Below are positions 46,743 through 57,119 of a stretch of 64,000 nt of DNA, piece after piece. Below the pieces are notes generated by a model. The model was given only the letters and a program-made list of their open reading frames with translations. It was not told the DNA's origin and did not search any database. Source of the stretch: Marsupella aquatica. Its lineage: Eukaryota > Marchantiophyta. The stretch spans positions 2,852,001 to 2,916,000 of the forward strand of contig OZ316898.1 in NCBI GenBank assembly GCA_973895155.1. Reading direction: 5' to 3'. A program made the translations under genes and the position numbers. Numbering within the stretch: the first letter of the stretch is position 1; every line of letters starts with the position of its first letter.

Positions 46743-48455
46743 ATGCCTGGGAGGTGACGAGGTTTTTTCGTGACAGGTTTTTCCAGCGTTCATTGTCGGT
46801 GGCACATTCGGAGTTTCGTCGCATGAAACTCAAATGTGTGTGGCTGAGCGGATAGGTTAGTGAGAGGGTTTTCTAACGGTGGTTAGAACTCGTTGATCGG
46901 TATCCATGGTGCGGAGGAATTGAAGTTTGCGTCGTTCAGGTTTTATTCGTGTTCGACAGGTTTTCGGGGGAGTGACCAGAGTTTGCGTTTTTCAACGGTG
47001 TGAGTTGTGCGGTGTTCGGGAGATCACACATTATAGCTCAAGTTGAAGGTTGAAGCGAGCTGGTTGTTTCGGTAGCTGGATTGCTGCCGAGTTGTTACCG
47101 AGTGCGTCGTGACGAGTGAAGGAGGCGTTCAGGTTTTTTCACAAGCTATGGAGCTTGTTCACATCTGAACCGGGTTTCTCCTCGTGACGTCCGACTCGGT
47201 GGAAGAAACACGAAGTGCTACGGCTCAATGGTTTGATCGCGGCGAGGTGGTCGTTTTGAGCCCGGGATTGGCACTTGACACGGAGTGAAGGCGACGCGGC
47301 GGGAATTTTTTTTCAGTGCTGGAGTTGGAGACTGTGCCAGTGAAACTTCAAAACTTTTCCCGTCGGCGGCGTTCACTTTTCTTGTGAGGAACAGCGGCAA
47401 TTAAAGTGAGTAATTTCCTTTTCATTTTCGGGGGAGTTTTTTGACTTTTAAGGGGGTTTTAGGGGTTAACTTGTGTGTATACACACGAGGTGTATACACA
47501 CGAGGTGTACGAGGTGTATACACACCTCGAGCATGCCCCCGTATACACCCACTGCGTACCCGATTGTTCCCCCCCTCCGCTTATCGTTAAATTAGGCGTA
47601 GCGGCGCCTGACGCAGCGCCGGCCGGCGCTATAAGCGCGACCGAGCGCTCCCCGGCCCGCCCTCGCCCTTCGCCCTAGTCTCTCCGACTAACCCCTGCCA
47701 CCGTGCGACCCCCGACTGCCGCTACCCCCGCGGCGCCCTCCCTTCCGGCTTGCGCCCTGCCGGTACCAGCCGCGAATCCGCCTCCCTCCCTCCCGCGAAT
47801 TGCCTTAGTACATCGGGGGCCCGTCTCGCCTGTATTCGCCCGGGCGCACTCCGGCCACTCTCGTGAATACCTGTACCTTGCCTGGCCCGCCTCGGTATGC
47901 GCGACGCGGATGCACGTTTTTGAACATATTTGTGCTTAAGGGGCGTTAGCACCCCTTTTAAGGCTATTTTCTTGTCATTTTGTTGCCGGCTCTTCTATTG
48001 GCTACCCCGGGCCCTGTGACCCTCCGTTTTAATCGCTCCAACAGGGGGAACGGCCCCCTATGAGACCTGCTGGACTGTGCGGAAATATTCCTGAAAAACG
48101 GAGAGCTGTTTTTCGGCCGTCCGACAAAGATTCCGTCCACCGAATGATAACTTTTTTGGTTCTTTTTTGGCAAGGACATTGCCACTAGAGTTAGCAACGC
48201 GGCACACCGATCACATCGCGATTCCGACGACGGGTTATACTTGGTATTTCGGTTATTCTCTGAGGTGGTCAAAACGGGGGAGTTTCCTAAGGTTTTACCC
48301 ACCCCGACCGAAATTTGAATAACTTTTCCGTCAAATTTTGATTTTGATTTTGGCTTTCAGTATTGGACTCCTAGCTTCGTGGGCTACGCGGCGGTGTTGA
48401 GTTTTGAGTTTTATGAGAAGTTTCGAAAAAAGACGTTTTTTCGTGATTGTTTCAT
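46743..48455 (+). other. Untranslated leader of element B with a possible intron
   Basis: About 1.7 kb before gag. A donor-like GTGAGTAA at 47406 and an acceptor-like TTTTGGCTTTCAG ending at 48360 are both present at the matching places in element A (37920 and 39843). Between them lie a palindromic GTGTATACACAC/GAGGTGTA array (about 47470-47535) and a very GC-rich stretch (about 47570-47930) that A lacks. Confidence 0.5.
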
Positions 48456-49511
48456 ATGAGTGACTCGGAGGATACTGGAAGAATTGGCATTGGTGAAGCT
48501 TCAAGATCGCGACGGTCAGATGGAGAGTCTGAGGAGGAGCTGCTACCGTTTGAGGAAGAACTAGTGACACCGGTACTATCACCGGTGCGGCATGCAGTGG
48601 AGGAAGCTGTACTACTACCAGAGCTGTCGGTAGTAGGGAAGAAGAAGGAGATGGCTAGATTTGGAGGAGTCAAGTTTGAGGTGGAGAAGTACGATGGTCG
48701 TACTGATTACTTGCTCTGGGAGAAGCAAGTGAAGGGTGTTCTTCGGGCCATGGGCTTAGCTCATCTGCTCTCTTCGCGAGAGCAGTATGATGGAGAAGAG
48801 GAGATCTCAGAGAAGCAGTGGAGACAGGAGCAGGTGATTGCTATCAATGCAGTGATGCTTTATCTCAAGCCGCACATCATCAAGCAGCTGGATGATTATG
48901 CGGATTGCGCGTCACTGTTCAAGGCTCTAAGAGAGAAGTACTACCGGGAAGATGCGTCAGACCGGCTGTACAAGAAGTCTCTCTTGATGAGCCTCAGGCT
49001 CAAGGAAGGGAGCAAGATGCAGGATCACCTGGATGAGTTTGATAGTCTAGCGGTGGATCTGTCAAACCTGGGAAAAGGAGTTGAAGATGAGGATAAGGCC
49101 TTGCTTCTGCTAAGCTCCTTACCGCCGTCATATCAGGGCTTGAAACAGGTGCTCTTGTACAGAGATCTGAAGTCCATTTCATATAATGAGGTGGTGAGCT
49201 CTTTACTGTCTGATGATGCTCAGAAGAAGCTGGGTCAATCACAGACAACATCTTCTTCTGGCACTGCGATGAATGTGAACCGTGGGAGAGCAACACAGCG
49301 CACGAATGGACAGAATAGGTTTAGATCTACATCACGGGGGAGATCTAAATCCAGAGGGAAATCGCAAGAGAGGAAGCCTCTTGCATGTTGGAATTGTGGC
49401 AAGCCAGGCCACATGAAAAGGGATTGTCGAGTAAAGAACCCTACTGCATCTGCTAACGCGGCATCGAGCTCGCATGAGCTAGATTTACTTGATGATGATG
49501 ACATATTGTGA
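48456..49511 (+). CDS. Gag polyprotein of copia element B
   Basis: Forms the capsid of the virus-like particle and packages the RNA. 351 residues from ATG 48456 (the frame is open a few codons upstream but only to a TTG). The N-terminal acidic region is followed by the copia-type gag core (FEVEKYDGRTDYLLWEKQV, then LLLLSSLPPSYQGL), an Arg/Ser-rich stretch and one CCHC zinc knuckle, CWNCGKPGHMKRDC (about residues 311-324). It ends with an acidic tail at TGA 49509-49511. Pol follows in the same frame with no new ATG at its start, so the UGA would have to be read through to make Gag-Pol. No frameshift is seen, so this is the one intact retroelement protein in the window. Confidence 0.93.
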   Translation: MSDSEDTGRIGIGEASRSRRSDGESEEELLPFEEELVTPVLSPVRHAVEEAVLLPELSVVGKKKEMARFGGVKFEVEKYDGRTDYLLWEKQVKGVLRAMGLAHLLSSREQYDGEEEISEKQWRQEQVIAINAVMLYLKPHIIKQLDDYADCASLFKALREKYYREDASDRLYKKSLLMSLRLKEGSKMQDHLDEFDSLAVDLSNLGKGVEDEDKALLLLSSLPPSYQGLKQVLLYRDLKSISYNEVVSSLLSDDAQKKLGQSQTTSSSGTAMNVNRGRATQRTNGQNRFRSTSRGRSKSRGKSQERKPLACWNCGKPGHMKRDCRVKNPTASANAASSSHELDLLDDDDIL

Positions 49512-52500
49512 TGTCAAGGTTATGCTCTCAACGTAGTGTCAAATCCAGGGAGTGATGACTGGATTCTAGATAGTGCATGTACTTTTCACATTTGCTCTAG
49601 GAGAGATTTTTTCAGTTCTTACACGGATTCCAACGGGTCAGTGTTGATGGGAAATGGAATCCCATGTCAAGTTGTTGGACTTGGATCTGTAAGATTTCAG
49701 ATGTTTGATGGTGCTGTGAGAACGGTGAGGAATGTGAGATATATTCCCAGCATGATGAAAAATCTCATTTCACTTGGAGTTTTAGAAGCAAATGACCATC
49801 AGTGGAGTTCTGCTAATGGTGTCCTTCAGGTTTCAACTGGTACTAAAGTTGTATTGAAGGGAAAGAGACAGAGCAATCTATACGTTTTGGAGGGCAGTGT
49901 AGTTTGTGATGAAGCCAATGTAACCTTATCTCATGAGGAGACGACCCGAATGTGGCACTTCCGTTTGGGCCACATGAGTGAAAAAGGTTTGGTTATTCTT
50001 CAGAAGAAATGATTACTTTCTAATTTACAGTCTTGTAAGTTAGAATTTTGTGAGCACTGTGTGCTTGGGAAGCAGCACAGGAAACCCTTCGGAGTTGGAA
50101 CTCACACCAGCAAGGAGGTACTTGAGTATGTACATAGTGATGTGTGGGGTCCAGCCCCTACTCCCTCACATTCTGGACGGTTATACTATGTCACGTTCAT
50201 AGACGATTACTCAAGGTATGTATGGATCTACTTTCTACATAGTAAGTCTGATGTTTTTGCCACTTTTAAGGAGTGGAAAGCCCAAGTTGAGAATCAGACT
50301 GGTAACAAGGTGAGATATCTTCGATTGGATAACGGCGGTAAATATAGTTCCGGGGAATTTGGAACGTATTGTAAGGAGCAGGGGATTACCCGCCATCTCA
50401 CAACAAGTTATAATCCTCAGTAGAATGGTGTTTCTGAGAGACTCAACCGAACACTGTTGGACCGCTCGAGGAGTATGTTGAGTCAATCATGCTTACCACA
50501 TGAGTTTTGGGCTGAAGCTGTTAACACTATAGCTTATTTGGTAAATTTTTCTCCATCCAGTTCTATTGGATTCAAGATGCCATATGAAATGAGGTACGGG
50601 CGTCCAGCAGATTATTCACATCTGAGGATTTTTGGATGTGATGCTTATGTGCTTACACCTTCCCAGCTTCGATCCAAGCTGGAGTCCAAGTCGAAGAAGT
50701 GCATTTTCCTTGGCTATCAGAAAGGTGTGAAGGGTTATAGGTTATGGGATCCAGTAACCTGTAAACTAATTGTCAGTAGAGATGTGTCCTTTAATGAGTC
50801 CAGATCATCAAAGGAGGGGGAGAGTTCTCAGGACTCCCATACTAACAAGGGGAAATCTCCCATCCCGGACCCGGTTGAGGGGGAGATTAGTCATGATGCT
50901 GTTCATGACAGGAGAGATGGAGAAGCTCCGGGCTTGGAGCTGGTTCCTGTGATGGAACAAGAGGAGCAGATTGTTGCTAGGGTACCTCAAATTCAACCAG
51001 CAACAGCAGCAGATCAGCCTGAGTCATCTACTAGAAGAACTTCCACTAGAGCTCCTACCAGGTATGGTCAATAGGCAGACTCATCTAAGCTAGATGATAT
51101 TGACATTGCACCTGATGATGATGACATGGCTTTGATCTTGGAAGAAGGAGAGCCTTCTTCGTACAGTGAGGCTTGTGCTTCAGAGCAAAAGCATGAGTGG
51201 AATGCAGCAATGCAGAGGGAGTTGCAATCTTTGAGTGACAACAAGACATGGGAGCTGGTGGAGCTTCCAAGAGGTCAGCAAGTGGATTTACAAGTTGAAA
51301 GACAGTCCTTCAGAGGGTGGAGATAAGATCTACAAGGCAAGGCTTGTTGCCAAGGGGTTCACTCAGGAGAAAGGAGTGGACTACAATGAGGTCTTTTCAC
51401 CGGTGGCTAAGTATTCCACAATTTGGATCTTGTGTTAGCTTGTTGTGTTTTTTAATCTGGTGATGGATCAGATGGATGTTGTTACTGCTTTTCTCTATGG
51501 CAACTTGGAAGAGATGATCTTCATGAGACAGCCGCTAGGCTTTATGAAGAAAGGCCAAGAGAACTTAGTTTGCAGATTGCTCAAGTCCTTGTATGGATTG
51601 AAGCAGTCTCCTAGACAGTGGAACAAGCGGTTTGATGATTTCATGCTTGCTCAAGGTTTTACAAGGATGGTGTATGATCCTTGTGTGTATACGAAATCAG
51701 TCAAGAATGATGTATTTGGTTTCATCATTCTGGTGATCTATGTGGATGACATGCTGATTGTGGCTAAAGATCAATCTGAGGTTGACAGTCTCAAGGCAAA
51801 ATTGAGTGCTGAATTCAGGATGAAGGATCTTGGTAAGGCCAAGAGGATCTTAGGGATGGAGATTTTTAGGAACTCTGATACTGGACAGTTGCGCTTGAGT
51901 CAAGGCCAGTATGCGAGGAAAGTACTTGCACGATTCAACATGGAAAACTGTAAGCCAGTGAGTATTCCTTTAGCTTCACATTTCAAGTTATCATCGGCTT
52001 TCTCTCCTACGGATGCTGTGGAGAAAGGTTTGATGGCTAAGATTCCTTATGAGAAGGCAGTAGGCAGTCTGATGTATTTGATGACTTGTACTAGGCCTGA
52101 CTTAGCCCTAGCGATGGGCAAGGTTAGCAGATTCATTTCAAATCCAGGGAAGGTACATTGGGAAGCTGTGAAATGGATTCTCAGGTATGTGAAGGGAACA
52201 CAGGACTATGGTTTACTATTTGATAACAGATCAGATAGAACGTTAGTTGGCTATGTAGATTCTGACTATGGAGGCTGTCTGGATACAAGGAGGTCTACAA
52301 CTGGGTTTGTATACACTCTTGGAGGAGGATGTATCAGTTGGAAATCTACCTTGCAGAAGTGCTTTTCTCAGTCTATTACAGAAGCAGAGTATGTTGCAGC
52401 AGCAGAAGCAGCAAAGGAAGCGATTTGGTTGGACAAGTTGATCGCAGAGATGGGTTTAGAGCATGGCAAAATGACTCTAAACTGTGATAGTCAGAGTGCT

Positions 52501-52707
52501 CTTCACTTGGTTGCTAACCAGGTGATGGATAGCAGGGTGAAGCACATTGATATCAGGTACCATTTTATCAGGCAAGCAGTCTCTGATAAAACTTTTGAGC
52601 TAGTCAAAATTGATGGAAAGCTCAATCCCGCTGATGCTTTTACCAAAGTGATTCCTTTGGAGAGTTTCTCAAGACACCGTGCTACTTTGCAGGTTTTGCA
52701 GTTGTAG
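49512..52707 (+). pseudogene. Pol polyprotein of copia element B, interrupted
   Basis: Protease WILDSACTFHIC (49560 on). Integrase zinc finger HFRLGHMSEKGL...CEHC. Integrase core with HSDVWGP, FIDDYSRYVW and a changed LDNGGKY, where SDNGGEY is usual. Reverse transcriptase with the catalytic YVDDMLI (about 51738-51758). RNase H with STTGFVYTLGGGCISW and ITEAEYVAAAEAAKEAIW, ending in DAFTKVIPL. Stops are TGA 50010-50012, TAG 50421-50423, TAG 51072-51074 and TAG 51436-51438. A 14-bp deletion between CAAGTGG repeats at about 51279-51285 shifts the frame. The last 420 codons (51445-52707) are open. It cannot transpose alone without help in trans. Confidence 0.95.
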
Positions 52708-52899
52708 TGCAAGTAGAGTTATTTAGCAATGTGTGACTATTTGTATATGGATTACTCATTCCTGTTTGGCTACGGCTTAGTTCTAGTTAACCCTTAGTTA
52801 ACCCTTGTGGTTTTTAGGGGGAGACCTGGTTTGGTGATTGTCTAGAACTTCCCGCTGAGGATTCCATATGGTAGCATTTAGTCTAGTCCTCAAGACAAG

Positions 52900-52914
52900 A
52901 GTCAAGGGGGAGTT
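52900..52914 (+). other. Polypurine tract of element B
   Basis: Purine-rich AGTCAAGGGGGAGTT directly before the 3' LTR; the same AAGGGGGAG core precedes the 3' LTR of element A. Confidence 0.8.
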
Positions 52915-53258
52915 TGTTAGATATTGCTCTAGTCTTGTGACTCTTGAGCTAATCACAGTTAGTCTAACTCGGGTTAGGACTTAGCTAATGTTAGCGGTAA
53001 TGCTATTGTGCATATAGCCAGGGCTGATGCCAGACCCTGGTGGAACTTAGGCTCATTGTTACGGAGCTAGTTGAGAGATAGGGAGAGCTTGTGCTGTGGA
53101 TGCTTGGTATGGCCGGTCGGCCTAGAGTGCAGTAAAGCTCTTGTGTGTTCCCGTGGACGTAGCCTCATGTGGAGGTGAACCACGTATCTCTCTGTGTCGA
53201 CTATTGTGCGTTGGATGGTTCATGGGCTTGCCGTTGCGAATGTCATCTATGCTCAATA
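52915..53258 (+). repeat. 3' LTR of element B
   Basis: 344 bp; the terminal CAACA has changed to CAATA. Followed by the ATGGA duplication. Confidence 0.96.
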
Positions 53259-53263
53259 ATGGA

Positions 53264-53372
53264 GATGTACATTTTGTGTTCATAGTGAAGCTATTGGTGC
53301 GGCCGTGAATGTAGCCTCAAAGCAGTGAACCACATATTTTTGTGTCGGTGTACTTGTGTGCTATGTGTTGCA
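53264..53372 (+). mobile_element. Older copia LTR, right part
   Basis: GTAGCCTCAAAGCAGTGAACC, then ACATAT and TTGTGTCGG, matches the LTR block GTAGCCTCATGTGGAGGTGAACCACGTATCTC...GTGTCGAC. It continues the LTR begun at 45771. The exact right end is uncertain. Confidence 0.65.
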
Positions 53373-54345
53373 AGTCTTGGAGATGTCATGCTGTCCGTTT
53401 TGATCCCACTTGACTGACCACATTGAAGCACAGAGCCTCCTACCAACTGCTCGCATCAGCAAAAGAATTATGTACTCCGCACCCTTTTCTACACAATTGC
53501 CCTTGGCCCCACTATTCTTTCGGATGTACCTTACTCCCAAAGTCCGACTCGTCCACATTCCTATGATTGGAAGAGCAAGTGAAGGTTGGGCTTGATGTCA
53601 ATGGCTCCCTTCTCAAAGGAGGACAAGGGTGGTTGAATTTTTTGGCTGATCTTAGCCGTTGGCAAGGCACTTTGGTGGTGTTAGTTGGCCGGGGCTTTGT
53701 GATTCTACATGGTGTGTTGGTGAGTTTACATTTGGCCTGGGTGTAAACCATATTATATTTGTAAATTGTTAGTTTTCTAGGGACTTCATTTCCATTCTTG
53801 GAGTTTAGTGGGGAATTGTAAATCATGACATGTTAGTCAATTTTTTTGGTTTAGGTGATTTGTAAGTCATGATGATTAGTCAAGTTTGTAGTTGAGGGGG
53901 CGATTAATAATTTCCACTGTTTTGGAACACCAGTGTGATCAGTGTTACTCACACTAATTCAAGAGCAGGAAGTTTTGGGTTCTACCCATGACTCAGGGAC
54001 TAAATTTGTTGTAACACTAATTCTGCACACATCTATTAGTGTAATTACCTTGGCCTCAAGAGTGAAAAAATAGTGGGAAAAGAACACTATGCTGAAAAAT
54101 ACACACGAATCATCATCATCCTCGACCTCCCACCTGTTCCGATCCGCATTGGACCTCTCCCCATGACCAATTCTCGCTTCTGCCCTTCGATTTTCGAGAA
54201 AGAGAGAGGAGTCCGTTGATTGATTGATTGATTCAACACCTACCAACTTCGCATTGCTCAGCTGAGCAATTTTCAGAAGAGCAATTGACCAAGAGACGAA
54301 GGAGAAATTCGGAGTTGGATCGACGGGGCTCTGGAGACGATAGCT
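53373..54345. other. Region upstream of the psbO pseudogene
   Basis: No gene is supported. A TTGATTGATTGA microsatellite lies at about 54215-54232. The 130 bp before 54346 may be the decayed psbO leader. Confidence 0.4.
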
Positions 54346-55560
54346 ATGGCAGCCTCTGTCGACATTCGGTGTTCGGGGCCGGGAACGCTCGCGTTTCCTG
54401 CTCCATCGAGGAGGTTGTCAAGTCCTCCGTGAACAACTGTGCTGAACCTGGAAAGATGGCCACTATCGCCCTCGCGGCCTCCGCTTTTGGCTAGTTCTGT
54501 AAGTTTCTGATCCTTGCTCTTCGTCAATCTCCATTTCCTTTTCCCGCAATTCCGTTGGCTATTTCTGTAAATTTCTGATCCTTGCTCGTTGTGAATCTCC
54601 GTTTCCTTTTTCCACAATCCCTTCTCAGGCCCCCCTCCAGAGCATGAGTGCAGCCTCTTTTGTGCGGCATTTCGGTTCACAGTGGTCCATAGCCACACAA
54701 AATGTTTACACCACTGTGAACATTTTCCATAGCGCGTTGTTGTGCGTGTTTCCTTCCTATGAACCATCTCTCAGACAGCAATAATGAGGGCCTTGTTTTG
54801 CGGTTGCGGTTGCGGGTGTGGTGGTATGGTGTGGAATGGACGTAGGGTGCCAATGCAGGCGGTATGCCACAGCGGTTGACCCAAGACCAGATTCAGGCCA
54901 CCGGTGAAGGGGAGTGGGACCGCCAACCAGTGCCCAATATCAAGGCTGGCTTGCCCGATCTGAGCATCATTTCCGGAGACTAGCAGAACCTGGAGCCGAC
55001 GTCCTCCATTGTGAAGTCCGAGGGGCTTTTCAAGGGCACCGGTGACGAATTTCAGCCGACGAAGCTGAGGACCCGATTGACGTATACCCTTGACGCTATC
55101 GAGGGAGCTTTTATGACTGTTGGCCGCGATGGGTCGATCGAGTTGACAGAGAAGGACGGATTTAGTAAGTGGCTGTCACGGTTGATGTCTCGGTTCAGCT
55201 CCCGGGAGGCGAGAGGGTTCCGTTTTTGTTCACCATAAAGGAGTTGGTGACACAGGGTAAGGCAGATAGCTTCGGGGGAACTTACTTGGTGCCTACCGAA
55301 GTTCTTCGTTCTTGGACCAGGCCGTCTACGATAACGCTGTCGCCTTCCCCGCCGGACGACTGGTGATGAGGAGGAGAATGAGAAGATTACCGCCGCTTTG
55401 AACTGTAACATCACCTTCAAACTCGCCAATACCGACCCCGAGATTGGAGAGATTGCCGGATTGTTCGAGAGCATCCAACCTTCGTGTGCAGATTTAGGTT
55501 CCAAGCACCCCAAGGATGTCAAAATCAAGGGCGTCTGGTATGGAGCTCGAATAAACGAAG
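54346..55560 (+). pseudogene. psbO: psbO pseudogene (oxygen-evolving enhancer protein 1, 33 kDa)
   Basis: The parent gene encodes the lumenal protein that stabilises the manganese cluster of photosystem II. Recognisable PsbO landmarks in order: a transit-peptide region from ATG 54346, MATIALAASAF (thylakoid signal), [75 protein letters not shown] and [11 protein letters not shown] near the end. Damage: a frame change within the transit peptide, stops TAG 54492-54494 and TAG 54981-54983, a shift near 55165, and further shifts near 55310-55360. A clean GTAAGT donor at 54499 and CAG acceptor at 54858 bound a 360-bp intron with matching phase, so this is a decayed gene duplicate and not an mRNA-derived copy. 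The segment that should hold the conserved cysteine after the RLT motif has diverged. It is not functional as PsbO. Confidence 0.93.
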
Positions 55561-56673
55561 CTGTCTTGTCATTTGTAGAATGTTCATCATCTTCAATCAG
55601 TCAGGGAAGTGTGGACAGTATTTAGTAATTGCGTTCAAAGGAAATCTCTCATTACAGAGTGCACCGAAAAGCCGAAACGTTTCCTCATGCTGTTTTCATG
55701 GGCACACCGTATCGTACCTCTCCCTGTCATCGATTTTTGTTTAATTCGAACGTTTTCTTTAGCCCGGAAGTTGCATTTCATTCCACTCTATCGATTCTGT
55801 CCCTCCCTCATTCGACTTTACTCGAACATTTACGAGTATCTCTGTTCGTAAATGGCGACTTGGCTCTGCTCTAGTACCAATGTTCCCGATTCTCCCAAAC
55901 TTGAACAATCTCTCCTTCCCAAGTGGTTCATCTGTTATTAATATTCATCATGAGATCTATTGTAGCCAGCCTAGCTCCGTTCTAGCAATCGCTGGCACTA
56001 CCTGCCATCACTTTGTCATTACCAAGGAACTAAGTGTCACTGTGAACTTGTTACAATGTTCCTTTCTCCTGCCTAAATTCCCTTCTTGCTACATTTTCTC
56101 GAGCTCCATTGCCCCACTGCGAACTTGTTACAATGTTTCTTCTCCCTAAATTCCCCCTGCTTGCTAAATTCCCTCGAGCACCATTGCCCTGTACTCGAGA
56201 TCTATCCTAGGAGGTTTATATATCACACGCTCTGTTCGCTTGAGCCGATTTCTCTAGTTGCCTGCTTCTCAATTTGCTTTGCTGTTGCTGGTTCCTGGTC
56301 CTCATAATCTACAGGCACTCCATTCCATGGCCAGCCAGTGCAGCACCACATGATGGTTGTTAGGAACTACCGGCCTAGTCACTGACCCTGACCCACGAAT
56401 CTCTAGGAACTTCTACGTCATTTGTTTTCGTAGTAGATCCCAATGATCCACATTCGTTCTTAAAGAATCCTCTGGCCTTGTTTTTCACCTTCTCAATCTT
56501 CTCGTTTATCTATACGTCATTCATTCTCTCAAATTAGACCAGTACCGTTATCGTTACTTTGTTATTGTTGTACATCCCTTGAAGTTTTATATGACTCTTG
56601 CCTAATGTTGCTGAGCTGTACGTAGTGTCTGAGCAAAACTTGCACTCGAGATCTTGCCCGTTTCCACTGAATT
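55561..56673. other. Region downstream of the psbO pseudogene
   Basis: T- and C-rich sequence without a supported gene. CGAACTTGTTACAATGTT(C/T)C-like text occurs twice (about 56045 and 56120), as does CTCGAGC(T/A)CCATTGCCC. Confidence 0.4.
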
Positions 56674-56873
56674 GTACAGATTTGAGGTCGCAGCTAAATC
56701 CCGCTGTCAACAATCAGTTGAAACTATTCAGGATAATGCTGCCACCGCTTTCTTATGGGCAAATCCTGATACAGTACAGATTTGAGGTCGCAGCTAAATC
56801 CCGCTGTCAACAATCAGTTGAAACTATTCAGGATAATGCTGCCACCGCTTTCTTATGGGCAAATCCTGATACA
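56674..56873. repeat. Exact 100-bp tandem duplication
   Basis: Positions 56674-56773 and 56774-56873 are identical over all 100 bases (starting GTACAGATTTGAGGTCGCAG). Zero differences indicates a very recent event, or an assembly artefact. Confidence 0.97.
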
Positions 56874-56897
56874 GTAACAATCTACTAACCTTTCAGT

Positions 56898-57119
56898 TTG
56901 GAAGGCAAGACACACTTGACTGCCTTGCAAACAAGTGGAAATACCACGCCCATGATGTCAAAGTTAGACTTGTCTGAAGCTCATGCATTGTACATTCTGA
57001 AGAGCCAAATGGCAGATGCAAATAGAGAAGGAAGTATGCTCAGAATCCACGCGCCGGAGCAGGATGTGATGGTCCCAACTTTAGAGTCAGCTCATGAGGC
57101 TCCACAATTGTTACTATAA
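56898..57119 (+). CDS. Unidentified short reading frame, possible last exon
   Basis: A 74-codon open frame without ATG at its start (internal ATGs at about 56952). Text such as SEAHALYILKSQMADANREG and LRIHAPEQDVMVPTLE looks protein-like and ends at a TAA. It follows the 100-bp duplication. An AG before it (TTTCAG at about 56893-56898) could be a splice acceptor, which would make this a last exon. No family is recognised and it could be chance. Confidence 0.25.
   Translation: MEGKTHLTALQTSGNTTPMMSKLDLSEAHALYILKSQMADANREGSMLRIHAPEQDVMVPTLESAHEAPQLLL

Larger units (their letters stand above)
46385..53258 (+). mobile_element. Ty1/copia LTR retrotransposon B (Tnt1-like), young but disabled
   Basis: 6874 bp. 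LTRs 46385-46728 and 52915-53258 are both 344 bp and differ at six positions, all transitions. Perfect target duplications ATGGA lie at 46380-46384 and 53259-53263. The primer site TGGTATCAGAGC is at 46731-46742, and a purine-rich tract AAGGGGGAG precedes the 3' LTR. Gag is intact; pol has four in-frame stops besides the gag-pol UGA and one frameshift. It carries all copia domains in the order protease, integrase, reverse transcriptase, RNase H. Confidence 0.97.
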
